Part shown: positions 1-10,659 of the stretch, piece after piece | How positions within the stretch are numbered: the first letter of the stretch is position 1 | Layout of the letters: each line of letters begins with the position of its first letter | From: Anabaena sp. UHCC 0187 | Lineage (GTDB): Bacteria; Cyanobacteriota; Cyanobacteriia; Cyanobacteriales; Nostocaceae | Length of the DNA stretch: 64,000 nt | Direction of reading: 5' to 3' | Assembly (NCBI RefSeq): GCF_009712035.1 | Contig: NZ_VILB01000013.1 | Location: forward strand, 664,426-728,425 | Notes under the pieces: model-generated | Told to the model about the DNA's origin: nothing | The model's input: the letters and a program-made list of their open reading frames with translations, nothing else | Database searches by the model: none | Translations under genes and position numbers: made by a program

Positions 1-161
1 GGTATGATCTTGACTCCATCGTCCATACAGGAGAAGAATATTTACAAGCTTTAGCAGAACATCGTTATAAAGGAGATGTAGAACGGGCAGCCAGACAAAT
101 GATTACTGATTTTCGCAAAGGATTTTTAGGGAATATCTCCTTAGAATTACCAAAAATTTAA
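1..161 (+). CDS. ylqF: Ribosome biogenesis GTPase YlqF/RbgA, C-terminal end only
   Basis: The window opens inside this gene: 52 codons remain, read from base 3 to the TAA at 159-161. The peptide contains GDVERAARQ followed by DFRKG, the conserved C-terminal tail of the YlqF/RbgA family, circularly permuted GTPases that help mature the large ribosomal subunit in the cytoplasm. The GTP-binding motifs lie outside the window, so activity cannot be judged. The gene ends normally, with about 200 bases of non-coding DNA before the next gene. Assignment rests on this short tail alone. Confidence 0.72.
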   Translation, partial: YDLDSIVHTGEEYLQALAEHRYKGDVERAARQMITDFRKGFLGNISLELPKI

Positions 162-368
162 CCGTTAATTTGTATCCGCATTTATCCGCGCTGTGCAGAT
201 TTTCAATATTACCATTGTTATTCCCCAGGAAAAGCGAAATTGCAAATGTCTCTTGTCTCCTTTTATATTCGCCAGGGATACGGATAATCTAGGATTTGGC
301 ATAACATAGCCTTTTTATCTATTTTGTAGCTTTGCGCCCCTAGCTTCCAGTCTGAATGTATAACACTC

Positions 369-2024
369 ATGAATCAACTCACGCTTATCCTCCAACAAGA
401 AGGAACTACCGAAACATTAGTTCCAGTAGATAAAGACATATTTACTATCGGACGGTTGCCAGAATGTAATTTATTATTACCTTTTGGAGGAATTTCCCGC
501 AACCATGCGCGAATCGTCAAAATTGCTGAGAGTGTGTGGACTATTGAGGATCTAGGCAGTAAAAATGGTACACAAGTTAATCAATATATTATTACTAACA
601 CCCAAGAATTAGCTAATAACGATGTGATTTGTTTGGGTAATATCAAATTAGTAGTCAAATTTGTAAAATCTGAAGAAGATGAATATCAAGATGGATTTTC
701 AACCCAAGGACATGATTATCCACAAAGAACAATTTTTCGTAATGTTGAGCAACTACAAAAGCAATGGATAGATGCTAGTGGTATTAATGGTAAAAGCAAT
801 GATAAGGACAAAACTATTGCTCGTCTGAAAGACTTAGTAGATATAGCTAAAAATCTTTGTGCTGCCACATCTATTGAGGAAATTTTCTCTCAAGTACAAC
901 AAGTTGTTTTTCGTTATCTTGATAGTATTGATAGGTTAGCACTATTAGTTCAAATTCATGATTCTGGTAATTTAGAGTTAATAAATTCAGCCACGAGAGA
1001 TGTTTCTGATCAGGAAACTTTAGCCACAGATGGTAGTTGGATTAGTCGGAGTATTTGTCAGAAAGTATTTGCCGAAAAAGTTGCTGTTCAAAGTGCTGAT
1101 ACTCAATCTGATGAACGATTTTCTAGTGAGCAAAGTATTTTATTTAAAGGTATTCGTAGTGCCATGGCAGTGCCATTATGGGATGAACATAATGTCATTG
1201 GCGTTCTCTATGCTGATGCTAGTCTTTCTTCATATCATTGGGAAAGTGAAGGTGAAGAAGAACTGAGCTTTTTTTCGGCTTTAGCAAATCTTGTGGCTTC
1301 TAGTGTGCAACGGTGGTTATTATTAGAAAAGCTGAAAACAGAAGAAGTAATTCGTCATCGCTTAGAACGATATCACTCTCCCGCAGTTGTCCAACAATTA
1401 ATATCTGTGGGTAGTTCACCCGATGGGCGTTTAGCTCCTGCGGAAAATGAAATTAGTATTTTGTTTGCAGATTTAGTAGGTTTTACGGCAATTTCGGAAC
1501 GACTGACTCCTACGGAAATTGCTCAATTATTAAATAATTTATTTGAAGAAATGTTGCAAGAAGTGTTTTTATATAGTGGCACTTTAGATAAATATATTGG
1601 TGACTGTATTATGGCTTTTTTTGGCGCTCCTGAACCAGATCCAGGTCATGCAGATCGGGCAGTTGCATCGGCCAAGGGAATGCTAACTCGGTTACAACAT
1701 TTAAATGCCAATAATTTTTGGCAAGAACCTTTACAACTACGCATTGCTATTAACAGCGGTAAAGCTGTTGTTGGTGATGTTGGTAGTTCTCAACGAGTAG
1801 ATTATACTGCTTTGGGAGCAACAATTAATTTAGCAGCCAGAATGGAAGGAATTTGTTCTCCTGGTGAATGTGTAATTAGTGAAGTTACTTACAATATGTT
1901 GTCACAAAAATCAGATTTTTATGATATAGGCGACTATCGTTTTAAAGGAATTGATCGTTCTGTTAAGCTGTATCAAACCAAAATGTATGAACCATCAGGA
2001 TTAGATGTGCTAGACCATGGGTAA
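369..2024 (+). CDS. Class III adenylate cyclase with FHA and GAF domains
   Basis: Makes cAMP from ATP; 551 aa, no membrane segment, so cytoplasmic. An FHA domain (about 5-100) shows GR at 28-29, SRNH at 43-46 and SKNG at 64-67, the phosphothreonine-binding signature. A GAF domain follows at about 160-315, then a class III cyclase domain at about 360-540. Metal-binding aspartates are D368 (FADLVGF) and D412 (KYIGD). The substrate pair is K408/T480, the lysine-threonine version seen in class IIIb, bicarbonate-responsive type cyclases, and the NLAAR motif supplies N487 and R491. The set predicts an active adenylate rather than guanylate cyclase. Anabaena has several cyclases; an FHA-bearing one (CyaD, from memory) has this layout, but no symbol is assigned. 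A possible cAMP reader lies at 29908-30330. Confidence 0.9.
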   Translation: MNQLTLILQQEGTTETLVPVDKDIFTIGRLPECNLLLPFGGISRNHARIVKIAESVWTIEDLGSKNGTQVNQYIITNTQELANNDVICLGNIKLVVKFVKSEEDEYQDGFSTQGHDYPQRTIFRNVEQLQKQWIDASGINGKSNDKDKTIARLKDLVDIAKNLCAATSIEEIFSQVQQVVFRYLDSIDRLALLVQIHDSGNLELINSATRDVSDQETLATDGSWISRSICQKVFAEKVAVQSADTQSDERFSSEQSILFKGIRSAMAVPLWDEHNVIGVLYADASLSSYHWESEGEEELSFFSALANLVASSVQRWLLLEKLKTEEVIRHRLERYHSPAVVQQLISVGSSPDGRLAPAENEISILFADLVGFTAISERLTPTEIAQLLNNLFEEMLQEVFLYSGTLDKYIGDCIMAFFGAPEPDPGHADRAVASAKGMLTRLQHLNANNFWQEPLQLRIAINSGKAVVGDVGSSQRVDYTALGATINLAARMEGICSPGECVISEVTYNMLSQKSDFYDIGDYRFKGIDRSVKLYQTKMYEPSGLDVLDHG

Positions 2025-2177
2025 CAAGTGAAAAAGAATCGAGGTAATTGTATTTATGACTCCTCTATTCTGCTGAAATTATTTTGTCCCCAATCCAATT
2101 TTTATGGTAGCTTCTATGATGAATATGTGTAACACTAGTAAGCTACCTCAAGCTATTTTTTAATGGGAGGTCAGATC

Positions 2178-3694
<1,517 letters not shown>

Positions 3695-3705
3695 TTACAA
3701 AATTT

Positions 3706-5349
3706 ATGAATACCGCAGAATTGTTAGTACAGTGTTTAGAAAATGAAGGAGTTCAATATGTTTTTGGACTTCCTGGTGAAGAAAATTTGCACGTTTTAGA
3801 AGCTTTAAAAACATCCTCAATTCAGTTTATTACTACCCGTCATGAACAGGGTGCAGCCTTCATGGCTGATGTTTATGGCAGGTTAACGGGAAAAGCGGGA
3901 GTATGTCTTTCTACCCTGGGGCCTGGGGCAACTAATTTAATGACTGGGGTGGCAGATGCTAACTTAGATGGTGCGCCATTAGTAGCAATTACTGGTCAGG
4001 TGGGAACAGATAGAATGCACATTGAATCCCATCAATATTTAGATTTAGTGGCAATGTTTGCGCCAGTTACTAAGTGGAATAAACAGATTGTCAGACCGAG
4101 TATTACACCGGAAGTTGTGAGAAAAGCCTTCAAGCGATCGCAAACAGAAAAACCTGGTGCAGTTCACATTGACTTACCAGAAAATATTGCCGCTATGCCC
4201 GTAGAAGGCAAACCTTTAAATAAGGATAATAGCGAAAAAACCTATGCTTCCTTTGCCAGCATTCGCGCCGCTGCTGGGGCAATTTCCCAAGCCGTTAATC
4301 CCATCATATTAGTCGGAAATGGAGCAATTCGCGCCCAAGCTAGTGATGCAGTTACGCAATTTGCTACCCAAATGAATATTCCTGTTGTGAATACTTTTAT
4401 GGGTAAAGGTGTGATTCCCTATACTCATCCCTTAGCACTTTGGTCTGTGGGATTACAACAACGAGATTTTATTACCTGCGGCTTTGATAATACAGATTTA
4501 GTGATAGCCATTGGCTATGATTTAATTGAATTTTCTCCCAAGAAATGGAATCCTGAAGGGAAAATTCCTATTATTCATGTGGCAGCAACTTCTTCGGAAA
4601 TTGATAGTAGTTATATTCCCCAAGTAGAAATTGTTGGCGATATTTCTGATTCCCTGAATGAAATCTTAAAATTAGCAGACAGACAAAATAAACCCAATCC
4701 CTATTCTATCAGCTTGCGTTCTAACATTCGCGCTGATTACGAAGAATACGCCAAAGATGACGAATTTCCCATTAAACCGCAAAAATTAATTTATGATTTG
4801 CGGCAAGTTATGGGCCCAGATGATATTGTGATTTCTGATGTTGGCGCACATAAAATGTGGATTGCTAGACATTATCATTGTCATAGTCCGAATACTTGCA
4901 TTATTTCCAATGGTTTTGCCGCCATGGGTATTGCTATTCCTGGTGCATTAGCAGCAAAATTAGTCTATCCAAATCGCAAAGTTGTCGCTGCCACTGGTGA
5001 CGGTGGTTTTATGATGAATTGCCAAGAATTAGAAACAGCTTTGCGAGTCGGAACACCATTTGTGACTTTGATTTTTAATGATGGTGGCTATGGCTTAATT
5101 GAGTGGAAACAGGAAAATCAATTTGGTGCTGGTAACTCATCTTTTGTCCATTTTGGTAATCCTGATTTTGTCAAATTTGCCGAAAGTATGGGATTAAAAG
5201 GTTATCGAGTTGAATCTGTGGCAGATTTCGTTCCCTTACTCAAAGAAGCCCTCGCGCAAGATGTTCCAGCAGTCATAGATTGTCGGGTAGATTATCGGGA
5301 AAACCGCCGTTTTACCAAAAAAGCCGGCGAACTAAGTTGCGAAATTTAG
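3706..5349 (+). CDS. ogdA: 2-Oxoglutarate decarboxylase (acetolactate-synthase-like ThDP enzyme)
   Basis: Thiamine-diphosphate enzyme, 547 aa, expected to decarboxylate 2-oxoglutarate to succinic semialdehyde, the first half of the cyanobacterial TCA-cycle bypass. The ThDP-activating glutamate is E47 (RHEQGAAF) and the cofactor/Mg motif starts with GDGG at 431-434 and ends in NDGG. Automatic annotation usually calls this family acetolactate synthase. I prefer OgdA because the gene follows an aldehyde dehydrogenase that would use its product, as in Synechococcus PCC 7002, and because no ilvN-like regulatory subunit is adjacent. No clear Shine-Dalgarno is seen at the ATG, which abuts a heptamer array. 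A true acetolactate synthase remains possible. Confidence 0.8.
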   Translation: MNTAELLVQCLENEGVQYVFGLPGEENLHVLEALKTSSIQFITTRHEQGAAFMADVYGRLTGKAGVCLSTLGPGATNLMTGVADANLDGAPLVAITGQVGTDRMHIESHQYLDLVAMFAPVTKWNKQIVRPSITPEVVRKAFKRSQTEKPGAVHIDLPENIAAMPVEGKPLNKDNSEKTYASFASIRAAAGAISQAVNPIILVGNGAIRAQASDAVTQFATQMNIPVVNTFMGKGVIPYTHPLALWSVGLQQRDFITCGFDNTDLVIAIGYDLIEFSPKKWNPEGKIPIIHVAATSSEIDSSYIPQVEIVGDISDSLNEILKLADRQNKPNPYSISLRSNIRADYEEYAKDDEFPIKPQKLIYDLRQVMGPDDIVISDVGAHKMWIARHYHCHSPNTCIISNGFAAMGIAIPGALAAKLVYPNRKVVAATGDGGFMMNCQELETALRVGTPFVTLIFNDGGYGLIEWKQENQFGAGNSSFVHFGNPDFVKFAESMGLKGYRVESVADFVPLLKEALAQDVPAVIDCRVDYRENRRFTKKAGELSCEI

Positions 5350-5362
5350 ACACTTGATTATG

Positions 5363-5383
5363 GGGTAGACTTTTTGTCTACCC
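5363..5383. terminator. Hairpin between convergent genes
   Basis: GGGTAGAC (5363-5370) pairs perfectly with GTCTACCC (5376-5383) around a five-T loop. It lies 14 bases past the ogdA stop and before the end of the opposing globin gene. There is no T run after the stem, so it is a stem-loop that could protect the 3' end rather than a textbook intrinsic terminator. Confidence 0.45.
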
Positions 5384-5444
5384 TGAGACGGACTAGAAGC
5401 CCATCCCACAAGATTGGATAATTTATTTATTTTTTGGTATTATC

Positions 5445-5996
5445 CTAATTTATTGATGCTGCACCTGTGCTAATTAAACGTTTTAATAAAGCGGATGACC
5501 AACCAGTTTCTTTTAATACTGCCGATGCTGAAACATCTACATAAGACTGTTCAATAAAAGCTAAATCAATCATACAAATTCGCCCTAAAGCATCTTTTAA
5601 TTCTTCTGGTTTGCCCTCAGCTTTCAGCTTTTTTCCAACTTCATGAATAACAGTGGACATCCCTGGAACAATATGCTGGGGTTGAATTCCCACCTTCACA
5701 TGAACAACCCCAATTTGCCAACGTCGTTGGGCATAAACAGCACTCCAATCATCAATTCCTGTAAACATTTCCGCAAACCATTTCACGAATGTATCTTTAA
5801 GCCGCTGCATTCTGCCTTCAGTAGAATTAAGAATGCCATTCATTTCCGCATCACGCCCTAGATATCCATAAAAATGTTCCGCCATTTCCGCTGCAATCTC
5901 CTCACCCCAGGCAGCATTGGCTTTTAAAATAGATTTATCTTCAGCAGTGAAACCAAATCTATTTTCCATTGTCGTCATAAATGCCAGAGTATCCAT
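5445..5996 (-). CDS. Single-domain sensor globin / protoglobin-like protein
   Basis: 183 aa, all within the globin-coupled-sensor/protoglobin fold. The signature around the proximal haem ligand is RRWQIGVVHVKVGI, giving H99 as the likely iron ligand, and the QPQHIVPGM segment follows, as in sensor globins. There is no attached kinase, cyclase or methyl-accepting domain, so it is a stand-alone haem protein that may bind O2, NO or CO in the cytoplasm. The ATG at 5996 is used; M7 and M10 are later in-frame options. It is transcribed towards ogdA and is not part of that operon. Confidence 0.85.
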   Translation of the reverse strand: MDTLAFMTTMENRFGFTAEDKSILKANAAWGEEIAAEMAEHFYGYLGRDAEMNGILNSTEGRMQRLKDTFVKWFAEMFTGIDDWSAVYAQRRWQIGVVHVKVGIQPQHIVPGMSTVIHEVGKKLKAEGKPEELKDALGRICMIDLAFIEQSYVDVSASAVLKETGWSSALLKRLISTGAASIN

Positions 5997-6114
5997 AGCC
6001 CTAAGTTATCCTTAATATCAGTATTTTTTGATCTGCCTGTCTTGTGAATAGTTCCATACTATCTACCTTTAGATTAAATCAAAAGTTTGAGGAAGTTGTG
6101 AGGATAGTTATAAA

Positions 6115-6225
6115 ATGATACATATTTCTGGCAATTATCGGGCAGCTACTCAGTACAGAGTCATAGAGGAAGGGAAAAAGCCAGAATGTGTGCAACAAAC
6201 ATTACAGATTTTTCCAAGTCAATAG
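6115..6225 (+). CDS. Possible 36-aa small protein
   Basis: An ATG at 6115 opens 36 codons ending in TAG at 6223-6225. A GAGGAT element lies about 10 bases upstream and could bind ribosomes weakly. The product is hydrophilic (it includes QYRVIEEGKKPEC) with no recognised motif. It could equally be a chance ORF or a gene remnant in the gap before the kinase gene. Confidence 0.2.
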   Translation: MIHISGNYRAATQYRVIEEGKKPECVQQTLQIFPSQ

Positions 6226-6421
6226 TGTTATTTATAAATAAATCATCTAAACTGTGATTTTTGTGATGAAGATGATTTTTTATGATTACCTATAATTTTA
6301 ATCACAATAATCATTGAAATCAAATAAATCATAGTTTAGACAAATATAGTAATAAATATCATTTTGACAACTTAATAATATTGGGGATGAATTTTGACAA
6401 GATGCTATTTTCCCAAAGTTC
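6226..6421. repeat. AT-rich gap with a 95-bp inverted-repeat element
   Basis: Very AT-rich DNA upstream of the kinase gene. A 15-base arm at 6246-6260 (TCTAAACTGTGATTT) is matched by its reverse complement at 6326-6340 with one mismatch, making a small MITE-like or cruciform unit. No promoter can be named with confidence and no gene is seen. Confidence 0.5.
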
Positions 6422-8260
6422 ATGCAAATTTGCCAAAATCCCAATTGTTCCAACCCCTTCAACCCGAAAACCTCTAAATCTTGCCTGAGTTGCCACGAAA
6501 GTAACTTTGGAGAAATGCTGCGAAACCGCTACCGGGTTTTGAGGTTACTAGGTGAAGGTGGATTTAGCAGAACCTACGCTGCTGAAGATGTAGATAGACT
6601 AAATGCACCTTGCGTAATTAAGCAGTTTTTCCCCCAAGTTCAAGGAACTGGACAACGTGCTAAAGCCGCAGAATTTTTCAAAGAAGAAGCTTTTAGATTG
6701 TATGATTTGGGAGAAAATCATTCCCAAATTCCGCGACTTTTGGCTTACTTTGAACAAGGTTCTAGTTTGTATTTAGTGCAGGAATTTATTATTGGTAAAA
6801 CTCTTCTAGAAGAAGTTCAAAATCAAGCTTATAATGAAGCGGAAGTTCGTCAACTTTTAGCTGATTTATTACCGATTCTAGACTTTGTTCACAAACACAA
6901 TGTGATTCACCGCGATATCAAACCAGAAAACATTATTCGTCGGGATAGTGATCAAAAACCCGTATTAATTGATTTTGGTGGTGCGAAACAAGTTACTCAA
7001 ACCAGTTTAGCTAGACAGGCAACGGCTATTTATACCCTTGGTTATGCACCAACAGAACAAATGGCTGGGTTTGCTTGTCAAGCGAGTGATTTGTATGCTT
7101 TGGGTGTCACTTGTGTACGGTTATTAACTCAAGACTTACCATTACAAGATGATTATGGACAACTTCAAGATCATCTTTATGATGCCATGAATGCTAAATG
7201 GTTATGGCAAGAACGTTTACGACTCAAAGGCATTACTATTAGTGATGAATTAAAACAAATATTAGATAAACTACTTCAACATTTTGCTAGTGATAGATAC
7301 CAGTCAGCAATAGATGTTTTGGATGATTTGAATTTTGCTAAATATCCCGTTGCTATTAAATTTTCTTCTCTTCCCAAACCACCATTAATATCACCACCTC
7401 CCACAAAAAATACTGTTCCCTTACCTCTCTTGTACAACTTTGATTTTTATGTAATTACCGTAGATACTTCCGGGAGAGAAGTTAACCGTGATAGACGTAA
7501 TACCAAATATTTTGCCGAGGAATTAGGCAGAAATACAACTTTAGAAATGGTATCAATTCCTGATGGAACTTTTATCATGGGTTCTTTGAGTTGTGAAGGT
7601 GATGATGATGAACGTCCCCAACATAAAGTTACAGTTTCACCTTTTTTTATGGGGAAATATCCCATTACTCAATTGCAGTGGAGAACAGTAGCAGCTTTAC
7701 CTCAAGTTCAACAATCATTGCACCCTAACCCATCAAAATTTAAAGGTGCAAATCTGCCTGTAGAAAATGTTTCTTGGTATGAAGCTGTGGAATTTTGTGC
7801 GAGATTATCCATGAAAACTGGGAGAAAATATCGTTTACCCAGTGAAGCAGAATGGGAGTATGCTTGTCGTGGGGGAACTACTACCTCTTTTCATTTTGGA
7901 GAAACAATTACTTCTGATTTAATTAACTGTAGTGGTAGTGATACCTATTCTGTAGAACCAAAAAGTAGATTTCGGAAAGAGACAACTAATGTTGGTTATT
8001 TTGAAGTTGCTAATGCTTTTGGTTTATATGATATGCACGGCTTAGTGTGGGAATGGTGTGCAGATCCTTGGCATAATAACTATCATGGCGCACCTACAAA
8101 TGGTAGTATCTGGGAAGATGGTGGTGATCAACATCGTCGGGTATTAAGAGGTGGTGCATGGAATTTTAGTGCGGAACTTTGTCGCAGTGCTAGTAGAAGC
8201 TGGAATGAAGCAGACGGGGGTTTAAGACTGTGCGGTTTTCGGGTAGTATTTTCAGTTTGA
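6422..8260 (+). CDS. Ser/Thr protein kinase fused to FGE/sulfatase-modifying-factor-like domain
   Basis: 612 aa, no membrane segment. The N-terminus is a small zinc ribbon (cysteines at about 4, 9, 20 and 23). A Hanks-type kinase domain follows (about 33-300) with Lys K67, HRDIKPEN (D165), DFGG (D184) and the APTEQ substrate loop typical of cyanobacterial SpkB-like kinases. From residue 374 to the end is an FGE-sulfatase fold: GTFIMGS, LPSEAEWEYACRGG, GLVWEWCADP and VLRGGAWNF. True formylglycine-generating enzymes use a Cys pair in the last block. Here only the second position is Cys (ELCRSAS); the first is replaced by Phe. The domain is therefore more likely a binding module than an oxidase. 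The ATG at 6422 has no obvious ribosome site. Confidence 0.92.
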   Translation: MQICQNPNCSNPFNPKTSKSCLSCHESNFGEMLRNRYRVLRLLGEGGFSRTYAAEDVDRLNAPCVIKQFFPQVQGTGQRAKAAEFFKEEAFRLYDLGENHSQIPRLLAYFEQGSSLYLVQEFIIGKTLLEEVQNQAYNEAEVRQLLADLLPILDFVHKHNVIHRDIKPENIIRRDSDQKPVLIDFGGAKQVTQTSLARQATAIYTLGYAPTEQMAGFACQASDLYALGVTCVRLLTQDLPLQDDYGQLQDHLYDAMNAKWLWQERLRLKGITISDELKQILDKLLQHFASDRYQSAIDVLDDLNFAKYPVAIKFSSLPKPPLISPPPTKNTVPLPLLYNFDFYVITVDTSGREVNRDRRNTKYFAEELGRNTTLEMVSIPDGTFIMGSLSCEGDDDERPQHKVTVSPFFMGKYPITQLQWRTVAALPQVQQSLHPNPSKFKGANLPVENVSWYEAVEFCARLSMKTGRKYRLPSEAEWEYACRGGTTTSFHFGETITSDLINCSGSDTYSVEPKSRFRKETTNVGYFEVANAFGLYDMHGLVWEWCADPWHNNYHGAPTNGSIWEDGGDQHRRVLRGGAWNFSAELCRSASRSWNEADGGLRLCGFRVVFSV

Positions 8261-8265
8261 ACAAC

Positions 8266-9492
8266 TTACGGAGTCAGCTTATAAACATCCTCAGTCTGTC
8301 CAAAGGCAAAACGCATAGATTCGGAGATACTGCGGCTAGACTGGGTCAGGAAAATTATCATTGCTAAGACAGTTAACCCCGTAGTTAAACCAAACATACT
8401 CCGATAACCAAGGGTTTCGGCAAATGTACCAAAAATGGGCCCAGCCATAGCTAAACCAATATCAAATCCCATTAAAGAAGCACCAAAAATTCTGCCCCGT
8501 TCATGGGGTAATGCCCTATCTGTCATTAATACAGAAATCATGGGAATAAGTGTACCAGAAGCCGCGCCTTCCATGAATGCTCCTAATAGGAACATAAAAG
8601 AATTATTTGCTTGCCAAATGCAGATGATAGAGAGTGTGTAAGCTATCAAACTCATGGTGACAAATAAACCCCGTCCGTATTGATCTGAAGCTTTACCAGT
8701 AAATAATCTACAACTAAAACTGGAAACAGCCGCAGCGGTGAAAAAGAAACCTGGATTTAAATCAACTCCCGTTGATTTGATGAATAGGGAGATGAAAGTA
8801 TGTAAACTGCCTAAAGTCAAACCACTTAGGAGTAAAACAATAGCTGGAATCCGCACGCGAGGACTTTTTAATATTTGCCAAAAGTTGTCATTTTTGCTGT
8901 TATTTGGTTTCTTGATAATAGGTGGATTCACAATGGGGATAATACATAATAAACCCAGAGAACATAAAGCCGCAGATGACAGAAATAATGGGGTATAACC
9001 AACAGTTGCTTGCAAAAATCCCCCGATAGCTGGACCTATACCCACACCCAAAGGACTCACCAAACTCATGTAACCGACGACTTCACCGCGACGGTGTTCT
9101 GGTGCTAAATCGCTGACTAAGGCAATGTAAGCTGTAGCAAAGGCAGCAATACTAATGCCATGAAAGGCACGAATTACCATCAAGGGAATAATTGATTTGA
9201 CAAATAAATATCCCAAAGGGGCGATCGCAGCCACGGACATTCCAATCAATAATACTATTTTGCGACCCCGTATATCTGCTAAAGCTCCCATTGACGGTCT
9301 AAATAGTAACATTCCAATGGCAAAGCTACCCATGACAATGCCAATTTCTTGCTTAGTAGCACCAATATGTTCAATATATAAGGGTAAGGTGGGCAATAAT
9401 GATGCCAAACCTGACCAGAAAAACAAACCCGCTGCAAATAACATCAGCAGGTTTTTTCGCAGATTAGCGTCAAAAGTATCAAAGGCTTTCAC
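8266..9492 (-). CDS. Major facilitator superfamily transporter
   Basis: 408 aa with about 12 hydrophobic segments. The loop 2-3 MFS motif GALADIRGRK follows transmembrane helix 2, and a second copy-like GKASDQYGRG is in the C-terminal half, so this is an inner-membrane secondary transporter. The substrate cannot be told; the family resembles multidrug/tetracycline-type exporters. The start is GTG at 9492, giving KAFDTFDANLRKNLL before the first helix. I keep it because the peptide reads like the usual N-terminus of cyanobacterial members and no ATG lies before that helix. It ends 5 bases from the convergent kinase stop. Confidence 0.85.
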   Translation of the reverse strand: MKAFDTFDANLRKNLLMLFAAGLFFWSGLASLLPTLPLYIEHIGATKQEIGIVMGSFAIGMLLFRPSMGALADIRGRKIVLLIGMSVAAIAPLGYLFVKSIIPLMVIRAFHGISIAAFATAYIALVSDLAPEHRRGEVVGYMSLVSPLGVGIGPAIGGFLQATVGYTPLFLSSAALCSLGLLCIIPIVNPPIIKKPNNSKNDNFWQILKSPRVRIPAIVLLLSGLTLGSLHTFISLFIKSTGVDLNPGFFFTAAAVSSFSCRLFTGKASDQYGRGLFVTMSLIAYTLSIICIWQANNSFMFLLGAFMEGAASGTLIPMISVLMTDRALPHERGRIFGASLMGFDIGLAMAGPIFGTFAETLGYRSMFGLTTGLTVLAMIIFLTQSSRSISESMRFAFGQTEDVYKLTP

Positions 9493-9536
9493 GGCAGATG
9501 CAATAATGCGAAAAGTATTATTTCTCTATTGTTACG

Positions 9537-10517
9537 TTACTTAACATTTTTTGCCACAACTTCCCGCACTCGATAAATTGGTCGTCCTTGAGATTCATGA
9601 TAAGTCCGCATCAGTAATTCTGCCAAAAGACCGAAGCAAAATAGTTGAACTCCTGTTACTAACAACAATACCGCCAAAATTAACAAAGGACGGTTGCCAA
9701 TATCTACATGAAAAGCCAATTTGACGAAAGTTAAATATATGCCGATTCCCCCACCAGAAACCATAGAAATTAAGCCTAACAGCCCAAAAACGTGCATGGG
9801 ACGGGTGAGGAATTTTTTCATAAACAGGATAGTTAATAAATCCATCAATACCCGAAAAGTGCGGGAAATACCGTATTTACTTTGTCCAAACCGCCGCGCA
9901 TGATGACGTACAGGTACTTCTGTAATTCTTGCCCCTTCAATATATGCCAAAGCTGGTAAAAAGCGGTGTAATTCCCCGTAAAGATTCATATCTGCCACCA
10001 ACTCAGCCCGATAAGCTTTCAGAGAACAACCATAATCATGAATATAGACGCTAGTAGCCCGACGAATTAACCAATTAGCAATTTTAGAAGGAAGCAACCG
10101 ATTTAATGCCCCATCTTGGCGATTTTGCCGCCAACCACTCACTAAATCATAACCCTCATCTAGCTTTGCTAATAACATAGGAATATCAGCGGGGTCATTT
10201 TGCAAATCAGCGTCTAAGGTAATAATTACCTTAGCTGTAGCATAATTAAAACCCGCAGACATAGCCGCAGTTTGTCCATAGTTACGGCGCAAAATTACCG
10301 CTTTTAAATCAGTGCGCGTTTGGGCTTGTGCTTTGAGAAATTCCGCTGTACCATCGCTAGAACCATCATCTACAAAAATAATTTCATAATTTAATTCACT
10401 AGCTGTGAGAGTAGAAGTAATAGCTTCTAGTAATAAAGGTAAACTTTCTACTTCATCTTTGATTGGGACAACTACGGATACATCTAAAATTGGTGATTCA
10501 TCATTGGTCATGGGCAT
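9537..10517 (-). CDS. Family 2 glycosyltransferase, dolichol-phosphate-mannose-synthase type
   Basis: About 326 aa. The GT-A catalytic domain shows VVVPIKDE near the N-terminus, FVDDGSSDGT and ITLDADLQNDP (metal/nucleotide-sugar aspartates). Two transmembrane helices follow near the C-terminus. This is the ArnC/DPM1/GtrB-like architecture, enzymes that load a sugar onto a polyprenyl phosphate at the membrane. A longer frame to 10586 would start at TTG and read through a dispersed repeat (CGCAAAGGGGCAAAGGCGC), so I place the start at ATG 10517 (or 10511). It lies 44 bases downstream of the MFS gene start on the same strand, so the two may be co-transcribed. Confidence 0.85.
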   Translation of the reverse strand: MPMTNDESPILDVSVVVPIKDEVESLPLLLEAITSTLTASELNYEIIFVDDGSSDGTAEFLKAQAQTRTDLKAVILRRNYGQTAAMSAGFNYATAKVIITLDADLQNDPADIPMLLAKLDEGYDLVSGWRQNRQDGALNRLLPSKIANWLIRRATSVYIHDYGCSLKAYRAELVADMNLYGELHRFLPALAYIEGARITEVPVRHHARRFGQSKYGISRTFRVLMDLLTILFMKKFLTRPMHVFGLLGLISMVSGGGIGIYLTFVKLAFHVDIGNRPLLILAVLLLVTGVQLFCFGLLAELLMRTYHESQGRPIYRVREVVAKNVK

Positions 10518-10659
10518 ATTACAGCGATTTTCGGGTAAATGAACTACATTTTCATGAAGGTTTCGCGCAGAGACGCAAAGGGGCAAAGGCGCAAAGTCAA
10601 GAGTTTTGACTGTTAAGGCAAGAGAATTTTATACCTGAATTTAGCAACATCAATATTTT

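Noticed and set aside
10518-10586. N-terminal extension of the GT2 protein
   Set aside because: It starts at TTG and translates a dispersed CGCAAAGG-type repeat; the family N-terminus begins later.
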